From Lachnospiraceae bacterium (lineage in GTDB: Bacteria > Bacillota > Clostridia > Lachnospirales > Lachnospiraceae): a stretch of DNA of 64,000 bases. The notes beneath the pieces were generated by a model, which was not told the DNA's origin, did not search any database, and saw nothing but the letters and a program-made list of their open reading frames with translations. The stretch covers positions 11,802 to 75,801 of the forward strand of contig CAADYR010000047.1 in NCBI GenBank assembly GCA_900753305.1, given 5' to 3'. This document shows, one piece after another, positions 25,818 through 34,896 of this stretch. The translations under genes and the position numbers were made by a program. Every line of letters begins with the position of its first letter. Position 1 is the stretch's first letter.

Positions 25818-26461
25818 TCTGTAATTTTATCTCCTTCTAACACAATTCCATATTTTGATAAATCCACTTTGCCATTGATTACTTCTATTCCATCTGCCTG
25901 TAGCAGCTTTGCCTGCTTTCCTGCACCGCCAAAGGCAAATTCACCGGACAATTCTCCCTTAGCATTAACTACCCGGTAACAGGGCACATGCTCCGGGTCC
26001 GGATTCTTATGAAGTGCATTGCCCACTGCCCTGCACATTCCCGGATTACCCGCCAATGCTGCCACCTGTCCATAAGTGGCCACTTTACCTTGAGGAATCT
26101 TTTTCACTGCTTCATAGATTCTTTTCGTCGGGCTGTCTGATACCAGATCATAGCTTTCTGCGATCATACATTTAATAGTCTCATCAGGTATTGTGCCATC
26201 CAGAATGATCGTATTCCAGTGTTCCTTATTCAGATGATATCCGGGAATTACGGATGTAAAAGCCCCTCTCCAGTAATCCCTCCATTGCGGATCGACCTTT
26301 ACATTCAGATGAATATACCCGTCTTTTTCATATGTCCATAAAAAGGCTTTCTTACTGCCATATACACGCACTAACTGCCAGTTTGGATCATGAAACGGTG
26401 CCTCCTGATAAGTATAGGGCATAGACAGTCCATAATCCAACGCTTCCTGCCTCGTTGTCAA
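25814..26461 (-). CDS. MmcQ/YjbR domain fused to an alkylguanine-DNA alkyltransferase-like domain
   Basis: 215 residues. Residues 1-108 match the MmcQ/YjbR (DUF419) double-wing fold (WTYEKDGYIHLNVKVDP, PGYHLNKEHWNTIILDG). Residues 110-215 match the DNA-binding and active-site half of Ogt/MGMT or ATL proteins (IPQGKVATYGQVAALAG, RAVGNALHKNP). The active-site motif is VPCYRVV: acceptor Cys161 is present, but the usual His (PCHRV) is Tyr162. It could repair or flag O6-alkylguanine. The ATGA overlap with the broken NSS gene shows the two were translationally coupled. The fusion is seen directly; alkyl transfer is uncertain. Confidence 0.85.
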   Translation of the reverse strand: MTTRQEALDYGLSMPYTYQEAPFHDPNWQLVRVYGSKKAFLWTYEKDGYIHLNVKVDPQWRDYWRGAFTSVIPGYHLNKEHWNTIILDGTIPDETIKCMIAESYDLVSDSPTKRIYEAVKKIPQGKVATYGQVAALAGNPGMCRAVGNALHKNPDPEHVPCYRVVNAKGELSGEFAFGGAGKQAKLLQADGIEVINGKVDLSKYGIVLEGDKITE

Positions 26462-26530
26462 GATATAACCCCCTTAAATCGTATTTCGTAACCTTATCCA
26501 CTATTATAACGGACTTTTCCTCCAGACACA

Positions 26531-26565
26531 ATAAAATAGAGCAGACCCTTCACAGATCTGCTCCT
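26531..26565 (-). terminator. Terminator after the nucleoside importer operon
   Basis: Minus-strand GAGCAGA/TCTGCTC stem with an 11-nt loop and a TATTTTATT tail, just after the permease stop at 26577. Confidence 0.85.
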
Positions 26566-26576
26566 TTTATTATAAT

Positions 26577-27584
26577 TTAACGTTCTTCTCTGAAATATGC
26601 CAGTCCCAGACTCGCAGGCGGCTGATTTTCCCTCTTACTTCTCATGCTGGTGATCACCAGAACTACCAGTGTTACGACATATGGGATCATCTTATATAAT
26701 TCCTGATATTCCATATGATCCATGCCTGTAGGAATATACAGATACAGAATATAGAGTCCACCAAACAGGAAGGATGCCAATACGCTTAAGTTCGGACGCC
26801 ATATTGTAAAAATAACAAGTGCTATTGCAAGCCATCCTCTGTCACCAAACGCATCATTAGACCATACACCGCAGGCATAATCCATAACGTAGTAAAGACC
26901 ACCAAGCCCTGCGATCATACATCCCACACAGGTTGCTGCATACTTGTACTTCGTTACATTGATGCCTGCTGCATCAGCAGTATTAGGCCCCTCACCTACT
27001 GCACGCAGATGTAAGCCTACGCGTGTGTGGTTCAGTACATAAGAAGCTGCCAGAGCAATCACAACTGCCAGATAAGCCAGAAATCCATAGGAAAGAAACA
27101 GCTTACCAAACCATCCAAGCTTCGCTGCAAAGGGAAGTGACTTGCTGAAATAACTGCTCGTTGCACTCAACGCAATGGAAGGAACATCACTGGCAACCAG
27201 CTTGATCAGGGAGCCGCCAAAAAAGTTACCAAAGCCAACACCAAAGGTAGTCATGGCAAGACCTGTTACATTCTGATTTGCACGAAGTGTAACTGTCAGG
27301 AAACAATACAACAGCCCCATTAACAGAGAGCCAAGCAGACAGCACAGCACCGGTATGAGAACTGCCAGCACCGGATTCATGGCGGAAACACTTCCTGCTG
27401 ATCTCTCATAGAAGAAAGAACCAATAACACCGCTGATCGCACCTACATACATGACACCTGGAATACCCAGATTCAGATTACCGGATTTCTCTGTAATGAT
27501 TTCTCCCGTACTTCCGTATAGAAGAGGAATTCCCTGTACAATTGCTCTTGGAATAAATGCAAGTAAAAAATTCCACATGATCAC
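26577..27584 (-). CDS. nupQ: Nucleoside ABC importer permease (NupQ/YufQ-like)
   Basis: 335 residues with about 10 membrane helices, BPD_transp_2 family. LTEKSGNLNLGIPGVMYVGA-type and GEGPNTADAAGI motifs are conserved in the NupPQ/BmpD transporters. It forms the inner-membrane channel with the permease at 27581-28684 (4-bp overlap). The operon order binding protein, ATPase, permease, permease matches nupNOPQ of Bacillus subtilis. Likely substrates are purine nucleosides or guanosine. Confidence 0.88.
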   Translation of the reverse strand: MIMWNFLLAFIPRAIVQGIPLLYGSTGEIITEKSGNLNLGIPGVMYVGAISGVIGSFFYERSAGSVSAMNPVLAVLIPVLCCLLGSLLMGLLYCFLTVTLRANQNVTGLAMTTFGVGFGNFFGGSLIKLVASDVPSIALSATSSYFSKSLPFAAKLGWFGKLFLSYGFLAYLAVVIALAASYVLNHTRVGLHLRAVGEGPNTADAAGINVTKYKYAATCVGCMIAGLGGLYYVMDYACGVWSNDAFGDRGWLAIALVIFTIWRPNLSVLASFLFGGLYILYLYIPTGMDHMEYQELYKMIPYVVTLVVLVITSMRSKRENQPPASLGLAYFREER

Positions 27585-28684
27585 TGCTCCTCCTTTTCTG
27601 CCTTTTTACGGAACTGAAGCCGATATGTAATGAAAAACTCACAGCCTATGATAAAGAACAGGATAATACCTGTCAAAATATCCGCATAAGAATGGTTCAG
27701 TCCAAAATTTGTTGATATCTCACTGGCTCCACGGTCCATGAAAATAATCAGGAAACTGGAAAATACCATGACCAGTGGATTAAATTTAGACATCCAGGAC
27801 ACCAGAACTGCGGTAAATCCCTGACCTCCGGCTATGGTAGTCGTTACCGTATGGTTGATACCGCCAACCAACAGCAATCCCACCAGTCCACAGATGGCAC
27901 CGGATAATACCATGGTTCGAATAATGACTCTTTCCACCTTGATGCCTACGTATTTGGCTGTATTCTCACTCTCACCCACTACTGCGATCTCATATCCATG
28001 TTTACTGTATTGCAGATAAATATACATAAATATCGTGATCACAACTGCGACCAGAATAGTCAACAGATATTTGGAACCAAATATTTGCGGAAGCCAACCG
28101 GAATTGGTATTCTGATTGATAATACCAATCTTACCGGAACCCTTAGGCACTTCCCACACGATGGTGAAAAAAGCAACCAACTGTGTCGCAATATAGTTCA
28201 TCATCAGCGTAGAGAGTGTCTCATTGGTATTCCACTTTGATTTAAAGAAAGCAGGAATAAATCCCCATACTGCACCAGCTGCAATACTTGCTATGATCAT
28301 GCAGAGAATCAGCAGTGCATTGGGAATCTTATCTCCCAGACAGATCATGCATGCCGCAGCAGCCAGACCACCGATCAATACCTGTCCTTCACCACCGATA
28401 TTCCAGAACTTCATCTTAAAAGCAGGTGTCAGCGCCAAAGCAATCAGTAACAGAATGGATATATTCTGAAATGTAACCCAGGTCTTTCTGGCAGAACCAA
28501 AAGCACCGATAATCATGGATTCATACACCTGGATCGGATTAATACCTGTTGTGATCGTTGTTACAACTGCACATACGATCAATGCCAGTATAATGGCAAT
28601 CGCCCGGATTCCTACGGACTGATACCAGGGAAGAGCATCCCTCTTCACTATATGAAAAAACGGTTCTTTCTTTTTTTCATTCAT
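27581..28684 (-). CDS. nupP: Nucleoside ABC importer permease (NupP/YufP-like)
   Basis: 367 residues, multi-helix BPD_transp_2 permease. Motifs are FWNIGGEGQVLIGGLAAA and GESENTAKYVGI, plus a glycine-rich segment with GGQGFTAVLVSWMSKFNPL. It overlaps the ATPase gene stop by 8 bp and the second permease by 4 bp, consistent with translational coupling. Confidence 0.89.
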   Translation of the reverse strand: MNEKKKEPFFHIVKRDALPWYQSVGIRAIAIILALIVCAVVTTITTGINPIQVYESMIIGAFGSARKTWVTFQNISILLLIALALTPAFKMKFWNIGGEGQVLIGGLAAAACMICLGDKIPNALLILCMIIASIAAGAVWGFIPAFFKSKWNTNETLSTLMMNYIATQLVAFFTIVWEVPKGSGKIGIINQNTNSGWLPQIFGSKYLLTILVAVVITIFMYIYLQYSKHGYEIAVVGESENTAKYVGIKVERVIIRTMVLSGAICGLVGLLLVGGINHTVTTTIAGGQGFTAVLVSWMSKFNPLVMVFSSFLIIFMDRGASEISTNFGLNHSYADILTGIILFFIIGCEFFITYRLQFRKKAEKEEQ

Positions 28685-30212
28685 GATCTTCGCTGCCTCC
28701 TACTCTGGTCATCATCATACCGACCTCGTTTTTATCTGTCTTTCTCGCATCCACGATACCGCTGACCTTACCGCCACACAGAACCAGAATCTTGTCAGAG
28801 AGCTCTAACAATACATCCAGATCTTCGCCGACAAAGATTACGGCAACACCTTTCTTCTTCTGCTCATTGATCAATTCATATATTGTATAGGAAGAATTGA
28901 TATCCAGTCCACGCACTGCATAAGCAGTCAACAATACTGTAGGTGCAGAAGCGATCTCACGACCAACCAATACTTTCTGCACGTTTCCGCCGGAAAGTCT
29001 GCGGATAGGTGTCGTAATGCCCGGTGTCACTACTTCCAGATTTTCCACAACGTCTTTTGCCAGCTTCTTAGGCGGTTTACGGTTCGTAAATGGTGTTCTT
29101 CCCCGTCTGAAAGAACGAAGCATCATATTATCTGTCAAGTCCATATTACCGACCAGACCCATTCCCAGTCTGTCTTCCGGGACAAAGGACAGTGAAACAC
29201 CCATTTCTGCAATTTTGAGAGGATCTTTGCCGATCAGCATTTCCTTGCTGCCATCATCCTGCACATAATAGATTTCACCTGCTTCTGTTACCTGCAAACC
29301 TGCAATTGCTTCCAAAAGCTCCTTTTGTCCACAGCCTGATATACCTGCTATACCCAGAATCTCGCCACTGTTAGCAGTAAAGGATACATCATCAAGCTTC
29401 ACAATACCTTCTTCACTGCGCACAGTCAGCCCTTTTACCTCGATACGGGGCCTGGGGTCTACCGGGTCAGGTCTTTCAATATTCAACGTTACTGCATGAC
29501 CTACCATCATATTTGTCATTTCCGTGACATTCGTATCCTTAGTTGCCATACTGTCAATGTACTGTCCATTTCGAAGTACCGCCACACGGTCAGAGAGGGA
29601 TTCTACTTCATGCATTTTATGTGTGATGATAACAATGGCTTTTCCATCATCTCTCATCTTTCTTAATACACGGAACAACTTCTCTGTCTCCTGCGGAGTC
29701 AATACTGCTGTCGGTTCATCCAGGATCAGAATATCTGCCCCACGATATAATACCTTGACGATCTCTACTGTCTGTTTTTGCGAAACGGACATATCATAGA
29801 TCTTCTGTTTCGGATCTACATCAAAACCATATTTCGTACAAATTTCTTCGATCTTACGGGAAGCCTCTTTAATATTGAGTTTTCCTTCCAGTCCAAGAAT
29901 GATATTCTCTGTTGCAGACAATACATCGATCAGCTTAAAATGCTGATGAACCATACCAATTCCCAGATTGAACGCATCTCTGGGAGATTTGATCACTTCT
30001 TCTTTTCCATTGATATAGATCTGCCCCTCATCCGGGAAGTAAATACCTGCCAGCATATTCATCAGAGTCGTCTTGCCACTGCCGTTCTCTCCTAACAGTG
30101 CCAGAATCTCACCCTTATAAATATCCAGATTTACCTTATCGTTGGCAATTACAGATCCAAATGTCTTGGTAACATTTCTAATTGAAACTGCGGCTGTTTT
30201 GGTTTCCATCAT
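28677..30212 (-). CDS. nupO: Nucleoside ABC importer ATPase with two NBDs (NupO/YufO-like)
   Basis: 511 residues from the ATG at 30212 (MMETKTAAV), chosen because GAAAGG lies just upstream; the frame extends 24 codons further without an RBS. The first NBD has GENGSGKTTLMN, signature VSQKQ-type (degenerate, MSVSQKQTVEI) and ILILDEPTAVL. The second NBD is degenerate in Walker A (GISGCGQKELLEA) and has LSGGNVQKVLV with the D-loop region LLTAYAVRGLD in place of the usual ANPTRGLD. This paired layout is standard for BMP/ribose-type importers. The LTAYAVRGLD change removes the Walker B acidic residues of site 2. Confidence 0.9.
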   Translation of the reverse strand: MMETKTAAVSIRNVTKTFGSVIANDKVNLDIYKGEILALLGENGSGKTTLMNMLAGIYFPDEGQIYINGKEEVIKSPRDAFNLGIGMVHQHFKLIDVLSATENIILGLEGKLNIKEASRKIEEICTKYGFDVDPKQKIYDMSVSQKQTVEIVKVLYRGADILILDEPTAVLTPQETEKLFRVLRKMRDDGKAIVIITHKMHEVESLSDRVAVLRNGQYIDSMATKDTNVTEMTNMMVGHAVTLNIERPDPVDPRPRIEVKGLTVRSEEGIVKLDDVSFTANSGEILGIAGISGCGQKELLEAIAGLQVTEAGEIYYVQDDGSKEMLIGKDPLKIAEMGVSLSFVPEDRLGMGLVGNMDLTDNMMLRSFRRGRTPFTNRKPPKKLAKDVVENLEVVTPGITTPIRRLSGGNVQKVLVGREIASAPTVLLTAYAVRGLDINSSYTIYELINEQKKKGVAVIFVGEDLDVLLELSDKILVLCGGKVSGIVDARKTDKNEVGMMMTRVGGSEDHE

Positions 30213-30232
30213 TTGTTTCCTTTCCATATAGA

Positions 30233-30272
30233 AAGAGGGCAGCGCGGCGATAATCGCTGTGCCGCCCTCTGC
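30233..30272 (-). other. Intercistronic hairpin between binding-protein and ATPase genes
   Basis: GAGGGC and AGCGA arms pair with TCGC and GCCCTC to give a long imperfect stem followed by TTTCT. Such elements usually keep binding-protein mRNA in excess over the transporter genes. Confidence 0.65.
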
Positions 30273-30311
30273 AATTGTATACAAGCTTAATTGCAGGGCA
30301 TCTTATTAAAT

Positions 30312-31601
30312 TTAGAATGCCTGATCCAGAAGTGTGATTCCATCAATCTGTACATTGAAGTAAGGAGCGGAACGGAATCCTTCGCCTGATTCATGGAAAT
30401 ATCCATCCAGTACTACTTCATGATCCGGTGTGTAATCAGGATCTGTGTCGATATCTGCTTCATAGCTGGTCAGTGTCTCTCCACCTACAGTAAATGTAGA
30501 AGTATCAAATGTATGTACCTTACCTGCGATCAGATCAGCCTTGGCTGCGTCGATTGCTTCCTGAGTACCTTCTGCTGCTGCAGAACCCAGATCTGTCAAT
30601 ACTACAGATTCTGTTTCCAGAGAACCGCACCAGTCTGTATCAATAGGAGTACCATTTGCTACGCAGTTAATGGCATATTCAAAATACGGCTCCCAGTTGA
30701 TTCTGGAGGATACGATAAATGTATTAGGGCATGCACTTTCTGTACTTCCGTTATAGGATACATTAGGAACACCTGCTGTTTCACAGGCTGTAGGAGCCCC
30801 CATGGAATCTGCGTGCTGACTGATCAGTACACAACCATCCTGGATCAGTTTATTAGCGCCTTCTTTTTCTGCTGTCTCATCATACCAGGAACCTGTAAAG
30901 GTAACTTCCATAGTAACAGAAGGGCATACAGAACGTGCACCCAGGAAGAAAGATGTATAACCTGAAATAACTTCTGCGTAAGTATAAGCACCAACATAAC
31001 CCATCTTGGCCTGGTCTTCTGTAATATCACCATTTGCGATCATTTCATTGATCTTCATACCTGCTGCGATACCAGCCAGATAACGTCCATCATAGATAGA
31101 TGCAAATGCATTATGATAGTTGTCCAGATTCTCTGTATGTGCCTTGGTACCTGTTGCATGGCTGAACTGGATATCCGGATATTCCTTGGCTGCTTCGATC
31201 ACATAATCTTCATGTCCAAAGCTGTCTGCAAAGATAAAGTCACATCCTGCATCAGCAAGTTCACAGGCTGCTTCATAACACTCCTGACCCTCAGGAATAT
31301 TTGTTTTAGTCACGCACTCTACACCAAGTTTCTCGCATGCTTCCTTAGCCGCATTCATGAAGTTCAAATCATAAGTAGAGTTCTCATCATGCAGGAAAAT
31401 AAAGCCTGCCTTTAAACCAGCGGTTGCTGCTGCATCTGTTGTAGTTGTAGCAGTATCACCTGTCTGGGTATCTCCTGAAACTGTTGTTTCTGTGTTCGCT
31501 GCCTCTGTACTTGCAGTAGAATCAGCAGATGCACCACATCCAGCCAAAGCACTGACTGTCAAAGCCATAGCTGCTAGTAAACTTACGACCTTTTTTTTCA
31601 T
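30312..31601 (-). CDS. BMP-family nucleoside-binding lipoprotein
   Basis: 429 residues. Signal peptide with lipobox LAGC (Cys22), then a Thr/Ala-rich linker and a Bmp/PnrA-type periplasmic-binding fold (GFIFLHDENSTYDLNFMNA, GYVGAYTYAEVISGYTSFFL-type, ADSMGAPTACE). It captures purine nucleosides for the NupOPQ-like importer downstream. It is the first gene of the operon behind a promoter and a leader hairpin. About 100 residues longer than typical because of the linker and C-terminal part. Confidence 0.92.
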   Translation of the reverse strand: MKKKVVSLLAAMALTVSALAGCGASADSTASTEAANTETTVSGDTQTGDTATTTTDAAATAGLKAGFIFLHDENSTYDLNFMNAAKEACEKLGVECVTKTNIPEGQECYEAACELADAGCDFIFADSFGHEDYVIEAAKEYPDIQFSHATGTKAHTENLDNYHNAFASIYDGRYLAGIAAGMKINEMIANGDITEDQAKMGYVGAYTYAEVISGYTSFFLGARSVCPSVTMEVTFTGSWYDETAEKEGANKLIQDGCVLISQHADSMGAPTACETAGVPNVSYNGSTESACPNTFIVSSRINWEPYFEYAINCVANGTPIDTDWCGSLETESVVLTDLGSAAAEGTQEAIDAAKADLIAGKVHTFDTSTFTVGGETLTSYEADIDTDPDYTPDHEVVLDGYFHESGEGFRSAPYFNVQIDGITLLDQAF

Positions 31602-31634
31602 AATCTTTCCTCCTGTTTTTTATCAGACAACAAT

Positions 31635-31685
31635 GAGCGAAAAAGGGGTAGTATGACTACTACCATACGACCCCTTTGTTTGCTC
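31635..31685 (-). promoter_or_regulatory. Leader hairpin of the nucleoside importer operon (attenuator-like)
   Basis: Inside the 5' UTR, AAAGGGGTCGTATG pairs with CATACTACCCCTTT (two mismatches), followed by TTTTT, with an extra GAGC/GCTC outer stem. This is an intrinsic-terminator shape between promoter (31698-31727) and gene. It could instead end transcription from the upstream broken exporter gene. It does not show the purine-riboswitch core. Confidence 0.55.
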
Positions 31686-31697
31686 TCAACAATAGTC

Positions 31698-31727
31698 AGT
31701 ATACGCATCTGCAACTGCCCTTGTCAA
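31698..31727 (-). promoter_or_regulatory. Promoter of the nucleoside importer operon
   Basis: TTGACA (31722-31727) and TATACT (31698-31703) with 18-bp spacing on the minus strand, with an AT-rich region upstream. Confidence 0.75.
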
Positions 31728-31771
31728 GAGAAGATAAAAAAATTATAAAATTAATTTAAACTTCCGGTAAA

Positions 31772-32713
31772 CTAGTTAGTACCGCCTGTCTGAAGGCGTA
31801 CCATATTAGCATAAATTCCATTTTTTGCGAGCAGTTTTGCCGGTGTTCCTTCTTCTGCGACATACCCCTTATCAATTACAACGATCTTATCCGCACCGGA
31901 CACTGTACGCATACGGTGAGCAATAATAATGACCGTCTTGTTCCTGATCAGACGGGAAATTGCTTCCTGTATCATTGTCTCATTCTCCGCATCCAGAGAT
32001 GCCGTTGCTTCATCCAGCAGAATGATGGGAGAATCCTTGAGCTATGCTCTTGCAATAGATATTCTCTGTCTCTCCCCTCCGGAAAGGGCAGAACCATTCT
32101 CACCGATCATTGTCTGGTATCCATTTGGAAGCTTTTTGATAAAGTCTTCACAGCAGGCTTCCTTTGCAGCTCTCATAACCTCTTCATCTGTTGCGTCCTT
32201 CTTACCAATACGGATATTCTCCATAATCGTATTATCAAACAATGTAACATCCTGAAATACAATAGAATATGCATCTAACAGTTTCTCCGGATTTACTTTG
32301 GAGATATCCTTGCCGCCCAGTGTGATCTTACCTCCATCAGTATCCCAGAATCTGGCAGCCAGCTTGGAGACGGTTGATTTACCACCACCGGAAGGACCGA
32401 TCAATGCTGCAGACTCAAGTATAACCTTTCTCATCTTGCCGCTTCCTATACTTTCGATCGGTCCTATCGGGAGCTTTCTTACATGTGCCATGATCACTGC
32501 CATCCAACCGTTATGTACGATACCTGTTGCCTGTGAGAAATCAGGCTTTACTTCAATCACTTCTTTGATGATCTTCCATAAATAGATAAATGGAAACAAT
32601 GCCAGTACTGCACTGACTGCTGATAATACAAGTGATGTATAAGTATAACCCTTATAACCTCCTGCATATTTCATCAGCCTTGAAAAAGCGGATTCTTTCT
32701 TTTCCTTTTTCAT
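31772..32713 (-). pseudogene. ABC-type multidrug/lipid exporter, deleted and interrupted
   Basis: The gene starts at ATG 32713 (MKKEKKESAFSRLMKYAG) behind AAAGG. After about 75 residues of the membrane domain, the sequence jumps to MAHVRKLPIGPIESIGSGK and then straight to the NBD Walker A LIGPSGGGKST, so most of the membrane domain is missing in two deletions. The NBD continues through LSGGERQRISIARA and then meets TAG (complement of 32042-32044, a Leu position). After it the frame resumes as LKDSPIILLDEATASLDAEN and the H-loop region IIAHRMRTV to 31772. The intact protein would be about 580 residues. The partner half-transporter expected beside it is absent. Confidence 0.9.
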
Positions 32714-32852
32714 TTTAATAACCACACCTTTCTGCAACATATTTCTTCTTATGAAATATATAGCAAACATTGGTTGTTTAATTCTAAACATTGTTAGTTT
32801 ATTCAAACCAATGTCCCATAAAAAAGAGCCCAAAAGCTCTCTTTTATTATCT

Positions 32853-33266
32853 CTATCTTGTTATTTCAAATAACTCTCTCCACCCTGCTGTATAAAAAGC
32901 TCTTAACTGTTTCAGGTAAAGCTTCGCCTCCTGTATTTGACTTCTGTGAAGCAGTAATTCAAAAAAGGTAGCAAACATTCCACTGGTCAGCATATGCTCC
33001 AACATCGGATCTACACTTTTGATCTGTCTTCCATTTTGATTCATGGTTTCTACGAAATCATGTGTCGCCTGTACCTCTATCTCTGACATCTCATGTACCA
33101 TATTCTCATACCGTGTTCCCTGAGAACAACTGAGGATCAATCGAAATTCATCTTCATTCTCATACATATATTCCAGCATTTCCTCCATGCAATCCCCCGA
33201 GACTTCCCCCATGGAATCCTGCTGGGTATCTGCATCCAATTGTTTGAAACGATTCTGGGCATCTGT
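32853..33266 (-). pseudogene. TetR-family regulator, C-terminal ligand domain only
   Basis: The frame from about 33266 (TDAQNRFKQLDAD) to 32853 matches the C-terminal effector-binding region of a TetR regulator of the kind that sits in front of ABC exporter pairs (EGTRYENMVHEM-type SQGTRYENMVHEMSEIEV, LKQLRAFYTAGWRELF). The N-terminal helix-turn-helix is missing; upstream of about 33266 the DNA encodes a HAD fragment in another frame. It cannot bind DNA as TetR does. It lies just upstream of the broken exporter it presumably controlled. Confidence 0.8.
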
Positions 33267-33459
33267 ATACCAAACCATCCATTCCACACGATCTGCCTGC
33301 ATCTATATTCGATATGGAATCATCAATAAAGAAGCATTCCTCCGGAGTCAGCCCAAACATATGAAACATATCTTCAAATGCCCGCCTGTCTGGTTTGATC
33401 AGACCTCGCTCACAGGACACCCATATGCCACCCATATCAAAGATAAAATTTTTTATCAT
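33264..33459 (-). pseudogene. HAD-superfamily hydrolase, internally deleted and fused out of frame to TetR remnant
   Basis: From ATG 33459 the protein begins MIKNFIFDMGG (HAD motif I, catalytic Asp8), then passes directly to VSCERGLIKPDRRAFE and EECFFIDDS (motifs III/IV), so about 120 residues of cap and core are missing. After GMDGLVY (near 33265) the DNA becomes TetR-like in another frame. The residual open frame runs on to 33160 as nonsense. Its start overlaps the end of the WYL regulator gene by 23 bp. Confidence 0.82.
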
Positions 33460-34345
33460 ATAATTCCTTCATTTCCTTTATCATTGTGTGTACTTTATTC
33501 TGAATCTCTTCCGGCTCGATCACCCTGGCATAAGGACCATAGGACAATATATAATCATAAAACCAGCTCTCTCTGGCATTTGGTATCGTACAGACCAGAC
33601 CCTCCTTGCGCTCAACAATGGCAGAAGCCGGCAACTCATCATATACGCGATATGCCATACATTTTTGTACCAGAATTTTCACAGCAAAGGCAGGCTCCTT
33701 TACAAGATAATGTCTCGGTTCTTCTTTTGGCAAAACCACAGGATCAAATCTCTCATCCAGAACGGTAAGATGCGCCATTCTGTGTAATTTAAAATAGCGA
33801 AAATCCTGTCTTTTCTCACAAAATCCATACAAATACCACGCCTGCGCCCGAAATACCAGTTTACAGGGACGTATTGTCCGAAAATCCGGGATTCCTTTTT
33901 TCATATAATCAAAGGAGAGCTTCTTATGCGACAAAATTGCGCCTTTTAACTGGCGAAATCTATCCTGGTCAAAATTGCCTTCATTCCAGGTGTCCAGCTC
34001 TATCTCGATCCAGTCCTGTGCAACCTCTCCAAAGAAATCCTCAAGGCGGTTAAGAGCCTGCTTCTCATCATCATAGGCAACCGTTCCCAATACTTTCATA
34101 GAGGACAGAATGCTGCTTTTCTCTTCTTCCGTCAGGACTTTCTTATTTAATACAAAATCAGGAAGCAGGGAAATTCCACCTCCCCTGCCTCTGGTTGCAT
34201 ATATTGGTATTCTGGCTTCAGACAGCTTCTCAATATCACGATTTATCGTTCTTACCGAAACTTCCAGCTTATCAGCTAATTCTTTCGCTGTCATGCTGTC
34301 TCTTTCCATTAACAGATATACAATCTGAAACAATCTGGCTACCAT
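33437..34345 (-). CDS. YafY-type HTH/WYL transcriptional regulator
   Basis: 302 residues from ATG 34345 (MVARLFQIVYLLM), which has GAGG 6 nt upstream; an ATG 4 codons earlier lacks one. The HTH_11 winged helix (MTAKELADKLEVSVRTINRD) is at about 19-40 and the WYL domain at about 140-225 (PCKLVFRAQAWYLYGFCEKR). WYL proteins bind ligands or nucleic acid and act as repressors or activators. It follows the GyrI-like gene by 24 bp. Confidence 0.9.
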   Translation of the reverse strand: MVARLFQIVYLLMERDSMTAKELADKLEVSVRTINRDIEKLSEARIPIYATRGRGGGISLLPDFVLNKKVLTEEEKSSILSSMKVLGTVAYDDEKQALNRLEDFFGEVAQDWIEIELDTWNEGNFDQDRFRQLKGAILSHKKLSFDYMKKGIPDFRTIRPCKLVFRAQAWYLYGFCEKRQDFRYFKLHRMAHLTVLDERFDPVVLPKEEPRHYLVKEPAFAVKILVQKCMAYRVYDELPASAIVERKEGLVCTIPNARESWFYDYILSYGPYARVIEPEEIQNKVHTMIKEMKELYDKKFYL

Positions 34346-34369
34346 ACAATACCTCATTTTTTACCGTTT

Positions 34370-34801
34370 TTATCGGATGGCAATATAGATATCTATATCC
34401 TCCATCGTTCTATATTCTTCGAAATCACCTGTATAGGTTCTATCCAGAGGAATATTCCATATTTCACCCCATGCCTTGGAAACCGCCTCTACATAATCCC
34501 CATGTATCTGGAACTTTGCATATTTTCCCGCAGGGATCACCTTAATAACCTGCTCACCCGAAGCACATGCCTTACTTACTTCGAACCCGGCTGTCACCTG
34601 ATAGCCTTTTTCATCATAATCTGAATACAGACCAATAGCATAAGTATTGACTCTGTTCCTGGTTCCACTTACATTCTCCGGTGTATACAGTTTCTGCCAG
34701 AGCCCGCTGATGACATCGCCCATCTTCGGGTCATCATTACTCGTTCTTCCGGCAAATCCTACTATGGTTTTCTCTTTCAGTTCTACAATTTCATAATTCA
34801 T
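34370..34801 (-). CDS. GyrI-like/AraC effector-binding domain protein
   Basis: 143 residues from ATG 34801 (MNYEIVEL), with AGGAGG 7 nt upstream. The sequence (IVGFAGRTSNDD, YAIGLYSDYD, IPAGKYAKFQIHGD, IYIAIR) matches the stand-alone small-molecule-binding fold of SOUL/GyrI-type effector domains. Paired with the WYL regulator in one unit; it may bind an amphipathic drug or signal. No DNA-binding domain is present. Confidence 0.82.
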   Translation of the reverse strand: MNYEIVELKEKTIVGFAGRTSNDDPKMGDVISGLWQKLYTPENVSGTRNRVNTYAIGLYSDYDEKGYQVTAGFEVSKACASGEQVIKVIPAGKYAKFQIHGDYVEAVSKAWGEIWNIPLDRTYTGDFEEYRTMEDIDIYIAIR

Positions 34802-34896
34802 TTTGAATCCTCCTGGACATATTTTATTTTTGTTTACGTCCAAAGGATATCATTCTATATATGACATAGTATGGCATATTTAAAGGAAAAGTCAAA

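Noticed and set aside
31602..31730. Purine riboswitch in front of the nucleoside-binding gene
   Set aside because: The conserved core (TATA...GG, TTTCTACC) is absent; only a single strong hairpin is present.
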